Shown here: positions 34,331-47,423 of the stretch, in pieces
Layout: each line of letters opens with the position of its first letter
Position numbering within the stretch: the first letter of the stretch is position 1
Assembly: GCA_004352715.1 (NCBI GenBank)
Contig: SCFE01000041.1
Location: 263,699-327,698, forward strand
Reading direction: 5' to 3'
Length of the DNA stretch: 64,000 nucleotides
Source: Hofstenia miamia
Lineage: Eukaryota; Xenacoelomorpha; Acoela
The notes under the pieces: generated by a model
Database searches by the model: none
What the model saw: the letters and a program-made list of their open reading frames with translations, nothing else
What the model was told of the DNA's origin: nothing
Program-made: the position numbers and the translations under genes

Positions 34331-37300
34331 GTTAATCATAGTGGAAATACTGCTGAAATTGCAAATGTTATGTATTGTACTATAGCTAACGAAAACATAA
34401 CTATCTTGATAAGAATCAATAAACTATTACTAGAAATTTGTTTATTTTGCAACACGAAATTGAAATGTGTTAAATTTTGCATTTTCACTGATTTTGAAAG
34501 TTTCCATATTACAGAAACTTTTCCGTGTAAAAATTGAAGCAATCAAGTATTCAATTTTAAGCAACTAGTTGATCATGACTATTCAAATCAATCATGAGTA
34601 ATGTGTTGAAATGTCTTGGTTTGATAGATATAAGCCTGGTCTACTGAACATAAGATAAGTATTATTATTGAGTAGATGATTCTATTAACGCACATTATGT
34701 TTTAGAGTAGACGTCCTTATACAAAGAATCAAATTTCATTGAAAACTGTTTGGTGTTAGTCGTCTCAGTTTTTGATTTAATCATTTTTTTAAAGTGGAAA
34801 GTTAGTTTTCAAAATAATTAGAAAGCGTTTGTTTAAACTTCCGCTATATGCAGCGAGCTGAGTTGTGACTTTAAAATAATAAAAAACAGTTAGTGCAAAA
34901 CCTTCATCAAAATAGTGTTAGTGTGCTTTAAATCCGCTTTTGCATACATACCCTTTAAAGTAGAAACAGTACTTTGTAGAGTACCAGTATCTAAATGTCA
35001 CTTTAGGCAAAAATTGGAATCCAGTGAATTTTTTTAACTAAGCTTTGTTATGAAAATGGGGGTTTTCATTATTTTCATTAAATCATTCCCGATTTAAATT
35101 TAGATCTAATGATCATATCAATTTAGTATCATTTTCACAAATGCATCTTTTTTGATTGAGTTAATATCCATTGTTCAAGACGTAGGTTTTAGATCTCATG
35201 AACAACAAGAACGAAAACCGAGATCCAAACATTCAATAACATATTTTAAACGAAATGAGGTTTTGCAAATTTATAATTATCGCTAGATGGAGTCCAGCAT
35301 AGCCAATGCATGCTCACATAGCAAATAGCCTTACCTATTACCAGAAATTCACTTGCAGGTATCTCATTGATATGTCCTCTTTCCGTTACAATATGTATTT
35401 CAATGGAGTAAAATTATAAATATAAATTATCTTTCATTAACATAATTAATACTGTTGACGTTCTCAAATGGGGGTTTTAGCAACGTAATGTGCAAGTTTT
35501 TTTATATACTTGCAAAAATGTCTAATTCTTGGTTATGAGTTCACATCGGCAATAGCAGGCGTACGAATCTCCAATTATATTGATAGTTAAACAAGATTTG
35601 CATGTCTCAAGGAAAAATAATTGTTCTGGTATTAGAAATGTTGCTTGAAACCTTAAGGGAAATTTGACTTTAAAAGTACATTAGAATCTACATATAAATA
35701 GGGTGTGTTAAAATGAGGCTTTAAAGTGAGGCCATTTTATTCAGTGGAAAATCTATGTGTAAGTAGAAAATATGATATTTAAAAAAACGAATTTAGCTTT
35801 TGATTTCTATTAAATTAAATAGCAATTTATTTCTTAATGATTTCCAAAACTAATAGAAAAGTTCGATTAGTTGATGTAAAGTTTGTGAGTCTGATTAAAC
35901 AGAGATTATTAGAAAAGATTTCTTAGTTGTATCAAAACTGATAGTTCTTATGTTGATGAATTAAATGAGATACAAAAAGGAGAGATGAACTTTTTTAGAC
36001 TAGTGATGGAAATGGTAGCATATTCAGCAAATTTAAACATATTTATGCTTATTGAAACAAATTGTTTTTTTGCTATCTGTAAAAATTACATTTAAATGAA
36101 ATAGGCAATTTCGAAAATAAAATATTGTTTTTACCCTTTAAAATCAATCATTTGACATGCAATAAAAATACTGGATGCAGACTCACACTAGCAGATATAT
36201 ATTATCCAATTTTTTACTTTTGAGATATAGCATTCTAAGAACTTACGATGCTTCATTCGTTTCTAAAAAATTTGCAATTGTCATTCTGCTTCTTTGAAGC
36301 TAATGTTATATTTGTAAGATTAAGGAAATATGTGTTATTCTCTATATTAAGTATTTTTATATTCATTGCTTTAATTTCATTTTGTACTGTAAATAACCAA
36401 AGTATGCTGTAACTAAAAAAGAAGTTAGCTGAGCAAAAAAGTCTAATTAATTATAATCTAATAGAAAAAGCAAATCCCAATGGAAAGCATGCGTTTCTCG
36501 CATCAACTAACAGGGTTATGCTTTTAGAAATTCTCAAAATGTCGTCTGCAAGTTGTAACAAATGCAACACCATTTAACATGCTCCAAAAATATAACCAGA
36601 GCTTAATATCAAAATTAAAGCGTTAATATTTTGACAACACATCCTACCTTTCAGATTTATAACTGAGTTCTGCACAGAGTGCGTATCTAAACCCATTAGA
36701 GCGGTTTAAAATTAACATCATTTTAATAATCAATTCAATACACAGGTAATGCAAACCAACAGAAATGAGAAATTTTTATTACAAGAGGTTAGTATTCAAC
36801 AGCAAGCAAATTGTATTTTTTACTAATTTAACTATATTGTGAAAGTTTTTAATAAATTGGATTTCCTAGAACGGATGTGACTTTGATTTAATGCTGTGCA
36901 AGTATATGACTCTTAAAGGTTGTGAGTCACACTTTATTATATGAGCCATGAAATTATTAAGAAGCATAAATTCGTTATTGAAAAATTCTGGTTTGTAGTC
37001 AGCAAATTTTTATTTTGCAGGGCTCCTTTGCGCGTAAAACTTTTCAATATTAGATTGCACCAGCAACTCATTTATAGGGTTTTCACTGGAAAAACGTACC
37101 CGCAAAGCTTTGCTTATGTTTGAAATTATTGAGAAAATTTATAATTATAGTCACGTGATCTATTTGTGGACATACTTTAGTTAACTTTGAATACTAGTTC
37201 TCCAAAAAGAAATTTTGAGAAGATGAACGATGAATAAGATAATTTATTTTCTAAAAAACTGAATTCAGTTCTGTTGTTGAATTCATTTGACACCAAATTG

Positions 37301-37427
37301 TTATTAATATATTCAACATTCGCACGATATCCAGTACATACCTCGTAATGTAGATACTGAACTATGTATGTTTTCAAAATCTAAAATTTATATTCTTAAT
37401 TTAAAAATTTAAAGCAGTTATTCATAT
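34331..37427. other. AT-rich putative intron
   Basis: No exon, repeat or transposon could be supported. The 60-codon frame at 36941-37123 overlaps an acceptor-like site but has no matching donor. Confidence 0.45.
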
Positions 37428-38148
37428 ACAGTTTCGGACATATTAGTTGTGTGGCAAATTCAAATGAAATGATAACACATTTTATTCTCATGTGTACTGA
37501 GGAATACAATTTTGAAATTTCGTAACGAAAAATTGAAAAAAAATATTTTTCACGCAGTTCGAAAGAACATAAGAAATATCCCATTGCCTGACATTTAGGC
37601 TCAATTTCAAAATCCTTTGCATAAGATCAATGATATTGAAATCCGGGGAACGCAGAAGCCAATTTGAGAGCAAACTAACTCCAGAATTTAAATGATCTCC
37701 TGGTAATAACATCATAAAGAGTGTCATATGCACCATAACAAACACATTTTACATTTAACTTGTGATAAAATAGATTTTGAGAGGTTCTGCGTCCACTAAT
37801 ACTTATTTGCTGCAGATATTGTGTGATTGTGCGCATTAAATCCAAATGATCCATAGACCGACTTAGTTTGAGTTTTAGCGCAGTCATAGTTTATTGAGAC
37901 GCCTCAAAATGCTGTGTCTTCTTCAAGACGATTTAATACAACATGGCCACATAATAAATAGGCTTCACAAATTCATCCAACTGAAATATTCAACAGATTG
38001 GTAAATCTAGAAATGTTTTTGTAAGTCATAATTTCCTGGAATAAATTTGATCGTAAATTTCTGTGACCTTCGTATTTTTAAAGAGCATACGTTATAAAAA
38101 TTGCAATAGTGAATTATCACCCTGACCAAGTAATACGACCGGCACTAA
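37428..38148 (-). mobile_element. Tc1-like element remnant
   Basis: Minus-strand frames give LPGDHLNSGVSLLSNWLLRS then PDFNIIDLMQRILKL, which resembles the Tc1 transposase motif WP..SPDFN.IE..W..L, with weak upstream similarity in a second frame (to 37887). The left flank TA-CAGTTTCGGACATATTAG (37427 onward) looks like a Tc1 terminus; the right flank CCGGCACTAAAT near 38138-38149 is loosely complementary. Much of the transposase is missing. Confidence 0.5.
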
Positions 38149-38187
38149 ATATATATATACATATATATATATATATAAATATATATA

Positions 38188-38231
<44 letters not shown>

Positions 38232-38235
38232 CATA
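38149..38235. repeat. (TA)n microsatellite
   Basis: Interrupted TA repeats directly before exon j. Confidence 0.9.
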
Positions 38236-38263
38236 TATTCTCTATATTCTGTGTGATTTTTAG

Positions 38264-38375
38264 TGGAATAGAAAGCAATTTAAAGAAATGTAATGAAGGA
38301 TACGCTCCGCACTATAGGATTTATGAGCCAAGATACGCTATGTGTAACACAGACCCCATTTCCGTGGTATATGGC
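38264..38375 (+). CDS. SRCIN1-like: SRCIN1/KIAA1217-like gene, exon j
   Basis: Lies between acceptor GATTTTTAG and donor GGC|GTATGA, phase 2 to phase 0. Encodes CNEGYAPHYRIYEPRYAMCN and DPISVVYG. It resembles the NEGFYADPYLYHEGRMSI segment of the vertebrate proteins, which lies between the AIP3-like domain and the first coiled coil. It is the last exon of this gene that I can support on the + strand. Confidence 0.62.
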
Positions 38376-38641
38376 GTATGAATATCTAGGACGTACAAAC
38401 ATTTTTTTCAGGATGAGGATGAATATGAAAACAACTTAACATACAATTTTTAGTATATTGTCATGTTTTGTATAGTATATTGCTTTAATTTACTGAAAAA
38501 AATTCTAAATATATCATTTAATTATAAATGGGATTGTAACTGAAAAAAATTCAATGCTGCACAAAAAAATTTAATGGAGTTTTACTGGCACTGGGTACAA
38601 TTGCAGTGGGTCCTGAACAAGCTTCAAAATTGTTTATTTCA

Positions 38642-38728
38642 AATCAGCAGAGCATTTTTAAGAAAATCTAATTTTTTAGATGTCCATTAGAAAAGTGTTT
38701 GATACTATGAATACTATAATTATGTATG

Positions 38729-38730
<2 letters not shown>
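38642..38730 (+). repeat. 89-bp direct repeat left of the 20-N gap
   Basis: Identical to 38804-38892. The TA tract that follows each copy differs only in length. This is an unmerged overlap of contig ends. Confidence 0.92.
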
Positions 38731-38783
<53 letters not shown>

Positions 38784-38803
38784 NNNNNNNNNNNNNNNNN
38801 NNN
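38731..38803. repeat. (TA)n tract and 20-N gap
   Basis: TA repeats at 38731-38783, then Ns at 38784-38803. Confidence 0.95.
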
Positions 38804-38890
38804 AATCAGCAGAGCATTTTTAAGAAAATCTAATTTTTTAGATGTCCATTAGAAAAGTGTTTGATACTATGAATACTATAATTATGTATG

Positions 38891-38892
<2 letters not shown>
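38804..38892 (+). repeat. 89-bp direct repeat right of the 20-N gap
   Basis: Same sequence and orientation as 38642-38730, which supports the orientation of the joined contigs at this point. Confidence 0.92.
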
Positions 38893-38921
<29 letters not shown>

Positions 38922-38925
<4 letters not shown>

Positions 38926-41898
38926 AATAAGCAAAGCTAAGTTCTTAAATGATTACTGCAACATATATTTTTAAAACCTTTTGGAATTAATTGTTTTGTG
39001 TAAAATTTTATTAAAATTACAAGAAAAGTGTTAAAAACTTTTGTAAAATGATTCAAGGATTATTATTAAAATGAATTTGCTCACACAGAAGAAGAAGAAC
39101 ATTAATCCTATTTACATATTCAGTGCCATAAAATTTGACTTTGACTGTAGTAACATCATTAGAAGAGAAGCCAAAATTGGAAAGCATCGCAACAAAAATA
39201 CAATAAAGCAAAATGATACTAAAAATGTTAGTGAGCTTTTACCTACCCCTTAATGTATTATCAGTACTTTGTGTACTTGGTATAGATTCAGTTACGTCTA
39301 AATTATAACATTTTTATTCATGTGGACAAAGAAGTTCTGTACTTAACATTGAAAACTGTTGATCTACCGACAGCTTCAGTATAGAAAAATGAATGTACCT
39401 AGTAATTTTCAACTTCATCAAAGTTGAAAATGACATGAATAAGTACTGAATCATAATCTCATAAAAAAATTTCAGCAATTATAATATTGACAAATAAAAT
39501 AGATCACTTTTTCAAAACTGTAAACATTTTATATGGATTTCTCATTACAATAATAAACAACGTTTTGCAGTGGAAACAACAAATGAAAGTAAGATGTTAA
39601 GCCCTAAATTGCATTTAGATAAAGCTTTTAAATTATAAGAACTTAGTTAAAGAAATTATATAATTTTTTTGCTTTAAGGCGATATGTCCATTTACGCATG
39701 CATACCCATACTGTTAAGTACAGAAAAGGTTCTTATTTGTATTATGAAATACTGCTTCTATATGGTAATTGTTACCTCCTAATTAAACATCCGCAGCAAA
39801 CATAAGAAAAGTAAAATTGGCTAAGCAGTCACAATCTACAATATTCATTGATAGATAACATCTTTTAGTGTTATTCGCTAGATGGCATACACATTGAAAA
39901 ATTACTCGTTAGAACAACTACATGTTTGCAAACATTATATATATTTTCGTAATGAAAACGTCATAAAAATGGCATTAAGTTTTCATTTCAAAATTTTACT
40001 CAATGAACACCTTTATTCATAAAATAGAACAGAAGGCAAATAGTAAGGCAAACAATAGACGTTAAAAAGTGTATCTTATTGAAAGGTGATAATAAAATAC
40101 TTATACTCCACTGTGCTTCGATCTCCAATCAATGTTGCCAAATTATATATGCATGATTTGAATCTTTGTTTTTACACAAAGCTCAACTGCGTTACTACGT
40201 AGCTGTTTCACTTCTAACCGAGTCACTGGGTCATAATTTATGACATGGCTACATTTCTGACTCTTGACTCTTAGAAATAATAGTGTTCTAATTGTTTAAA
40301 AATATCGTCACTAAGTTTTTCCTTAAAGCAGAGAAATAACTTTGTCACAATTACTCGGTGACCTGTTTGAAAGTATTATTCTGTGAAACTGTTTTGGCTT
40401 CTTTTAAAATATTTAAGCAAAAATTTTTACACCAAAAAATTAATTTTTTTCTATTTATATAAACGACAATGTGTGACCATACACCGGGCAATGGATTTGC
40501 CTGTATGGGCAATCTCCAATGTAAACAACATCAAGAAATTGAATCGGAAACATGGAATCAGTATGTTTTTTGGATAACTAACCCAATGAATCGGAATAAG
40601 TAGCTTTAATCTAAGAGCCTAATTTGGTTGACCCGGAAAACCAAGTGTTGATGTATACGATTTAAAAAAAATATTTTTGTGAAAAAATATTTTTTCTTTA
40701 TATAGCAAATATATTTAGCTAAAAATAGCCATTTAAAAATTATTTTAAATGCGTATTGAATATCAAAAACAAACAAAATTATTAGTAAAAAATTTCAACA
40801 TTTTGAGGCAACAACGAAATTGTTTAAATTTCATTAAAGAACCTAACAAAAAATCTAACCGCGAAAATTGACCTGGTTACAAAATATAGCTATTTAAAAT
40901 GAAAGCAAAAATAACCGGGCTTGGTAATTAGTTAATTAGTTCAAAGCAACTTCAATCAGAAAATTTTTCTTTATTGAAACAACTGAGAAAATTCTGATAA
41001 GTAGATTATTTAATTTATTCCGTATTTTCTATGATTGCCTAAAAAGTGTATTGAACTAAAACTGTAAAATAACAAACACACAACTCCGAAAAACTGAAAG
41101 AAAATCAAAAGTTAGTAGAAGTGGATGCACCCATTAAAATACATACGAGAAAGTTCCGTAAGTGAGCTATGAATTGAGGAAAAATCTAAATTTGTAGGAT
41201 CAGAAGGATAGAAACACCATAATATAATTTTACCCTCCTCCTGAAATCAGCGTTTCAAAATTTCAGTTACAAATGACTTATGATGTCAAAGGAGGCGGTA
41301 ATTTAATATTAGATCATTCTTATAAATCCTACTTGCTCCCAAACCAAAATTCGTTCCACCAAAACAGAATATTTCCTAATGAGATAATACTTTGAGTTCA
41401 GTAAAAAACTATGTAGAATATTTGGGAGGTCTTCGAGAATTTAAGGTTTCCAAATAACCGTTTTTTTAGTTTTCAGACAAACATTGTTTCTAGCATCATA
41501 ATTAAAATACATAGAAGCAAAACACTTAGATGCCAGCAGGAAAATTTCTTCTACCTATATATTTTGTATTGATATAGTGAAGGTTTTCCTATACTGTTGA
41601 ACCAACTTGAATAGTACCTATTAATCCCGTTCTGTGCAGGAAAATTATGGGCAATGTTAACATAGCGTCACAAAGTTTCTTATTAGATGTGTGTGAATCG
41701 GAATAATCTCATGACCACCCTCCTGCCGCTGTTGAGGAAAACCAATCAAAAATGAATACAAAGTAATTTGATCCAAGTCAATTTTCCAATTGCTCCAGAA
41801 AGTAACCCAAATATTTTTAGTTATATTGCAACAAGAGTGCATTTTAGTGCCAATTTGCAATGCTAAATATTTATAAGTAAATAACGAAAATTGCATAC
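38922..41898. other. AT-rich DNA at the strand switch of the SRCIN1-like exons
   Basis: No coding exon supported on either strand. The last + exon ends at 38375 and the first - exon in sequence order ends at 41899, so the change of strand lies here. Confidence 0.45.
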
Positions 41899-42062
41899 TT
41901 GCTTCTTCGTATCCATATTTGCTAAGTTGATCTTTGAGATTTCTTTCCATGGTTGCATATGAAACATCATGAGAAGATCCTTTTTCTGGGCCTTTCACCA
42001 TTAAATGTTGAACCATTTCTGTTAGGCTCTGTAATTGGTCTTCAATTTTACCCAATTTCACT
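41899..42062 (-). CDS. SRCIN1-like: SRCIN1/KIAA1217-like gene, coiled-coil exon m
   Basis: Minus strand, after acceptor ATATTTAG, phase 2 to phase 1 with donor GCAA|GTATGC. Encodes KLGKIEDQLQSLTEMVQHLM then VKGPEKGSS, corresponding to the invariant MEKQIASLTGLVQSALLRG segment that begins the first coiled coil of SRCIN1/KIAA1217. It then continues with YATMERNLKDQLSKYGYEEA. Phase joins exactly to exon l at 43075-43251. It is oriented opposite to the AIP3-like exons. Confidence 0.85.
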
Positions 42063-42239
42063 CTAAATATATAGAAAGTGACCGATAATATTCCGGGCAA
42101 AAAATAAAATAATGGATGTTGTTTTATCTGACAAGTAACAAATACAATGACAATTTAGGAGTTCAGGAAAAAGCGATACAATTGTGCAATGAGATAATAA
42201 CAAAATTTACACATTTACAATCTATTATGGCTCTTGCTT

Positions 42240-42355
42240 ACATTTCCTTGGCCGCTTGCCGACCCGTAGCCACGAGTTAGGTCGGAAGAACTCTCCCCCT
42301 CTGGAAGTTCAGCCTGAACTGTTCAGGCAGCACTTCTTGGACAACAAAGCTAAAA
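42240..42355. other. GC-rich island with a palindrome
   Basis: A roughly 110-bp stretch of balanced composition in AT-rich intron. It contains GCCTGAACTGTTCAGGC (42312-42328), an 8-bp-arm palindrome. Origin unknown. Confidence 0.5.
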
Positions 42356-42607
42356 GCAAAATCAGCAAGATATAATTTTTTACTTCAATTGTTGTAACAT
42401 GTCCTGAAATGCATTTATAAGGTTTATATGTTTAAAAAATTTGCCCGGGGCTTTTGGTCACTCACTTGATCACTACTAGATGACCTATCCCGTCAGAAAA
42501 TCCCGCGTAAGCCCATGCATACAACATAAAATTAAAATTTTAGTTGAAATTTTAAGGAAATTCGAAGTTCCCATCAACCCCCTTGGGTCATAATGCTGGC
42601 TACGAAC

Positions 42608-42689
42608 CTGGAATTTGCTAGAGGAATGCTGATAGTATTAAAAGAAGATGTATTTATCATACTGACAACTTCATCTACAGAATGTTCAC
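42608..42689 (-). CDS. Candidate extra exon, phase does not fit
   Basis: Minus strand, acceptor CATTTTCAG and donor TCCAG|GTTCGT. One frame is open: EHSVDEVVSMINTSSFNTIS then IPLANS. It needs a phase-1 upstream end, whereas exon l ends in phase 2. It could be an alternative exon or chance. Confidence 0.3.
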
Positions 42690-43074
42690 CTGAAAATGTA
42701 AAAAACTTTATAAGAATGGAGAGGCTTAACGGTCGTATTTTTCAAATTTTAGTAAGTTCACTGAAATCGAATTGCTTACATAGATATGGATTTTCATGCA
42801 TTAATCTTAGTTTCTTTATTCGTATATTCAATATCCTTTGTTGTTTGATCCAATATTTTATCTGAATATTTTTGAAAATACATGTATTATACGGATAAGC
42901 ATTTTAAAATAGAACGTCTATCCTCATAATATTGAAACATTTATTTGAATAATTATATGAACATTATTTAATATATTTTATTTCCCTACGCTTGAATTGC
43001 ATTAATAAAATTTCAATGAGGTAGTTATTTTCGGCTAGAATTTCATATTTTTGAGTTAGTCTGATGTAGCATAC

Positions 43075-43251
43075 TTGGATTCATTATTGATCTCGGTGTT
43101 AGTAATTTTGTAGTTGTGAACTTCTTTCAGAAGAGCATTCTTAGTTTCATTGAAAACATCATCGCTCACAAATCCAGGAGATCGTTGGGTATGGTCAGGA
43201 TTATTGACTGGTAAGCTGCTTGTACTGTCCATGTGATGTCTTCCTGATTGA
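43075..43251 (-). CDS. SRCIN1-like: SRCIN1/KIAA1217-like gene, exon l
   Basis: Minus strand, acceptor TTTTTTTAG, donor TCCAA|GTATGC, phase 2 to phase 2. Encodes SGRHHMDSTSSLPVNNPDHT, then SPGFVSDDVFNETKNALLKE, a Ser/Pro-rich linker turning helical just before the coiled coil of exon m. It joins exon k through a split Ser codon and exon m through a split Lys codon. Confidence 0.75.
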
Positions 43252-43789
43252 CTAAAAAAATTATAATCTAGAACATACATAAGTAAGACTTGTAATGTAA
43301 GCAAATTTTTGATATCATCAACATTTGGGTGATAAATAGTGAGAAAAGTCCATTACACTACATGCATCAATACTTGAGATCTATACATTTTTGAAGTATC
43401 TGTGAAAATTCCATTATCTATTAAGATGAAATCTCATTTTTGTGTTGCATCTTCAACATTGTGATAGAATTGTAATGAATTGCAAAAATACTTGTAGTTT
43501 TTGTAACTGATTTAACAAATGATTCGAATTTAAATGATCAAGAAGATTTCTTTGCAGTATGTGTCTCACTATTCGTTGCAAACACTATAAACTTAATTTT
43601 GCTATGTAACACATAAGTTTAGTAGGGTTCTCAAATAATGATATGCGGATATGAGGAAATTCTGAATAAGTGCTTTATTCATAAAACAATGACTTGGCTC
43701 AAACAAATACAGATCACTTTAACCCTATTTCCACTAATTACTTTTACATAAAAAACCGATTCGTCAATATTTTGAACAATTTCATGCAT

Positions 43790-44500
43790 GTCTGTTAAGA
43801 AATATTGAAGTGTTTTTACATGGACACATTTGTGGGGTAGGGCCCGCTCATATAATGATGAAGATATGTGCTAAAACATGTACTTATGCCTGAATTAAAA
43901 AAAAACTATTTTTCATTGAGAAATCCGATGTTTGAAAAATATTCAAATTATTTGCATACCTAGTGTTCAGATAATGAGGCAGTCTAATGCGCATGGACAC
44001 AACAACTACCCCGAAGTATTTTGTTTTTTAAAATCAATCGGTAGGAGTCCCGTCCAGGGGCGTTGTGTGCAGAATCAGTGTTTGTTGCGCGTGATTGAGT
44101 TAGAATTCGGTTGGGATTAAAGTTGGGTCAGGCAGGGGAGGACACAGCAATTTGGGCCGAGCCGGGTTAGGGCCTAATCTTTTAATTGGTATTTGAAATA
44201 GATGAAAAAATTCCCTTGAAAACTTAAGTTTTGCAAATGACAAAGAGTATTTTCCTAACGCTTAATCAGCCCTGCATTGATAGCTGATAAAATGATTCTA
44301 ACATCTAAATTTTGTCTGCTACAAGAAAGGACTGTTTCTAAAAACTCCCTCTTAATTGTGCTGATGTAAGTTGATGTAATTTGGCAGAGAATTTAGTAAT
44401 TGAATATATAAGAACTGATATGTTTTCTAAATGATAAAAAGAACGATTACAATCCTGGTAGTAATTAGTTTAGACTTTAAATATCTTCATTAGTTGTTGA
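43790..44500 (+). repeat. Dispersed repeat, copy 1
   Basis: Diverged direct match to 63622-64000, including shared phrases such as CAGATAATGAGG, ACAACAACTACCC and TTAAATATCTTC. It has no recognisable coding content. The GC-rich segment 44040-44180 has no counterpart fully visible in copy 2. Confidence 0.7.
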
Positions 44501-44726
44501 AGTTATTACAGATTTTCTAAAATAACTAGTGGAAATAGGGTTAAGAGCTTAAAGAATTGGAAAAATCTAAGTTTTTTCGTTCTGTTTAAGCAATGAGGCA
44601 TATTCGCTACCAGCGAGACTACCCCACTTCTTGTAATGACAATAGGCATGATTGAATCCATTTGTTCTGACGAAACATTCTTAGCCTGAATACACAGCCA
44701 TCTTTTGATTAAGCCCAATTGTAACC

Positions 44727-44730
<4 letters not shown>

Positions 44731-44764
<34 letters not shown>
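44731..44764. repeat. (TA)n microsatellite
   Basis: TA repeat of about 34 bp. Confidence 0.95.
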
Positions 44765-44766
<2 letters not shown>

Positions 44767-45258
44767 TGTATTTTTCTCAGTCCAAGAGAGTTGCATTTTT
44801 CTATTTGCGAACCTGACTTATATATGGCAAATGAAAAGCTATCCAAAAATCTCCAAATGTCAAATTGCTCCTATTATTAAGATGGCATTCGACTGGATAG
44901 CTTGATCACACAAGGACCAGTGTCCCATTCAACATTAAATATTTCATCAAAAAATGATTGGAGAAGTTAGATTGTTCTTTTCATAAAAAGTTTTTTTTAA
45001 TTACACATGTATTGTATATGAAAATATTATTTCAGGCTGTATGCTATGAAGCCTGAAAAAGGTATTGGTTACTATTAATATTCCCAAACAAAAGAAACAC
45101 GTAAGAAAAATAATTACTGGCTGAAATATTTTTATACGCGCCCCAAAATAACCATTTTATATAAAGTTTTGCACAACATTTAAAGTCTAAATATCGCTAA
45201 TTGTGAAATTTACAATGTCGGCTTCTAAAGAGTAAAGGATAAAGGATGACAATAAAGT

Positions 45259-45260
<2 letters not shown>

Positions 45261-45302
<42 letters not shown>
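45261..45302. repeat. (TA)n microsatellite
   Basis: TA repeat of about 42 bp; another interrupted tract lies at 45488-45532. Confidence 0.95.
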
Positions 45303-45306
<4 letters not shown>

Positions 45307-46567
45307 GAGTAACAATATGAGGTAAGCATGGACCCGAAAATATTAATACGCGAACCTGAAAATTAATCATTCTCTTAACTTAACGTCTTGGATCTTTCTC
45401 AAATCAAGCTGTGATTAAAATCAATATTTTTTTTCATAATCAACATAATTTTTGTACTCGAAGCCGACCACCCGATGTCTCTCTCTAATATATATATATA
45501 TATATATAGATGTATATATATATATATATATAATAATAACTAAGCATTAATAATTACAGAATCTTATAAATAAACAATTACGTATTTCAAAAAATTTTTC
45601 TATTTTCAAACAATATTTAATTCCCTCATTTTTAACTGATGAGGCTATGATAATGTAGAGGAAAATGCATGCTTTTAAATAAATTCATTCCTATATTTTA
45701 TATATATATATATATCCGTTATTGTTTACATCAACGTTCTACTTTTGCATACTGGATCACCCCTAAAGACAATCCCAAAAAAGGTTAGACTGAGTGCAAT
45801 TTCCGATTGAGAGTTATTGTGCATATAATGAAATATATTTTCCATTAAGTGATGCCGCAGAATTCGTACATGTTTTAAAAAATATTATATATATTTTTTT
45901 ATATATATATCTAATAAAGATGACCGCTATAATACCATTACAGATATCAATATGAAATTATTTGTCTGAATTTATCGTGCATTACAATTATACTTAACGA
46001 TTAACTTGTCAGCGAAAAGACAATTTATGGTCGGCGAGACGTGATTTCAAACTGTTGCGCATAACTTCAATAATTATTAAGTATAACACCAATGCATGAA
46101 CTGATAAGAATAGATTTTCCTCAACTTCTAAATTTATATGAAACTCACAGATTACAGTGACGACAGGAAATGCTAAATATTTAGACTAGAGTCATGCAAA
46201 TTTTTGAAATCCGTTTTTATCACATATCATCCAATTTAAATACGTAAAAATTTTCCTAATCATATATATCGAACGTCCAAAATATAAAAATGTACTGAAA
46301 GAATTTCAGCACGTCTTGCATTGTTTTGTTTTGTATTACATAGAATATGTTAATTACATGTACGTTTGCATTATCTTTTACTGTTGGATGAAATCGCAGT
46401 AAATTCGCAATAGTTTGTAACGAAAAGTGTAATAAAACAGAGAAATTCGAATTAGTATTCTTCTAAATAAGTGAAAATTTGAAGAATTCATGTCATAAGC
46501 GTAACCGCAAAAAGATTTATATATAGACTTAAGTATCACGATGAGGCATCGAAGTGCGTTACATGAT

Positions 46568-46665
46568 CATCAGAGTGGCAAACGGGTCGCATATTTTGAC
46601 ACACGACCCAACCCGACTCGACCCATAGTATGTTGACCCACGACCCGACCCATGGGTAAATTTTT
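46568..46665 (+). mobile_element. Solo hAT-like terminus
   Basis: Begins CAGAGTGGCAAACGGGTCGC and continues with several CGACCC/GACCCA phrases, resembling the terminus at 30655-30725. No partner end found. Confidence 0.35.
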
Positions 46666-47359
46666 GACAAAACTAACATGAAACAATGTCATTAACATTA
46701 ATTTAAGATTAGCTTTACATAACATAGTAGATTGTATACTAAATGGAAATGCATATTTTCCACTAATATTTCAGGGAAATCCTTCAAACAATACATTGCT
46801 CTGACCTTCGCGACACTTCTATTTGCACTACAAAGTATTCTTGTTATAGACTGTGGAGCCACTGCCACGTACGTGGTGTTTTTCATTAGAATTCATCAGA
46901 CAGTTTCCTTAGAAAGCAAGTGATAAATGAAATTTGTCTTTGACACTGATTGCGGTTTTTTTCCAAAAGGATTGACACCAGTTCAACATTTGCAGGCATT
47001 GTTGATGTACTTTGTCAATAAGAAGATGTATCAGAGAAAGACGCCCGCACATTCCGAAATGATTCTATCCAGCAATAAAGCTTAGCATCGCTCAGTGCAT
47101 TACTTATATAATAGTACTTTCTTTGCTTAGTTATCTGCGCATCTGAAATAACACACTGAGTTTCAATGTAGATATAGGCACAAAATTTTCCTCTGGTAAA
47201 CAACAATTATTTACAGTGCATATATATATGTAAAATGTTGTATAGAAATTCTCAAAACTTTCTGCTGCACCAAGTATAATAATATCCAAGCAAATCCAAA
47301 AATTTTTATAAAAAGGTGTCATCCTATATGTTGCAATTATTATGGCATTGTGTAAATAC

Positions 47360-47423
47360 CTGGAATAAACTCTAGATTGAGTAGTTCTGGAATCTCTTGT
47401 TCGTTGAACTGATTCATTGGGCA
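47360..47423 (-). CDS. SRCIN1-like: SRCIN1/KIAA1217-like gene, exon k
   Basis: Minus strand, acceptor CATTTTAG, donor TCCAG|GTATTT, phase 1 to phase 2. Encodes PNESVQRTRDSRTTQSRVYS. The split Ser codon links it to exon l. It is short and without a domain; the phase fit and position support it. Confidence 0.6.

Noticed and set aside
33275-34537. 420-codon and 350-codon frames across the 1000-N gap
   Set aside because: Almost entirely Ns; not real coding sequence.
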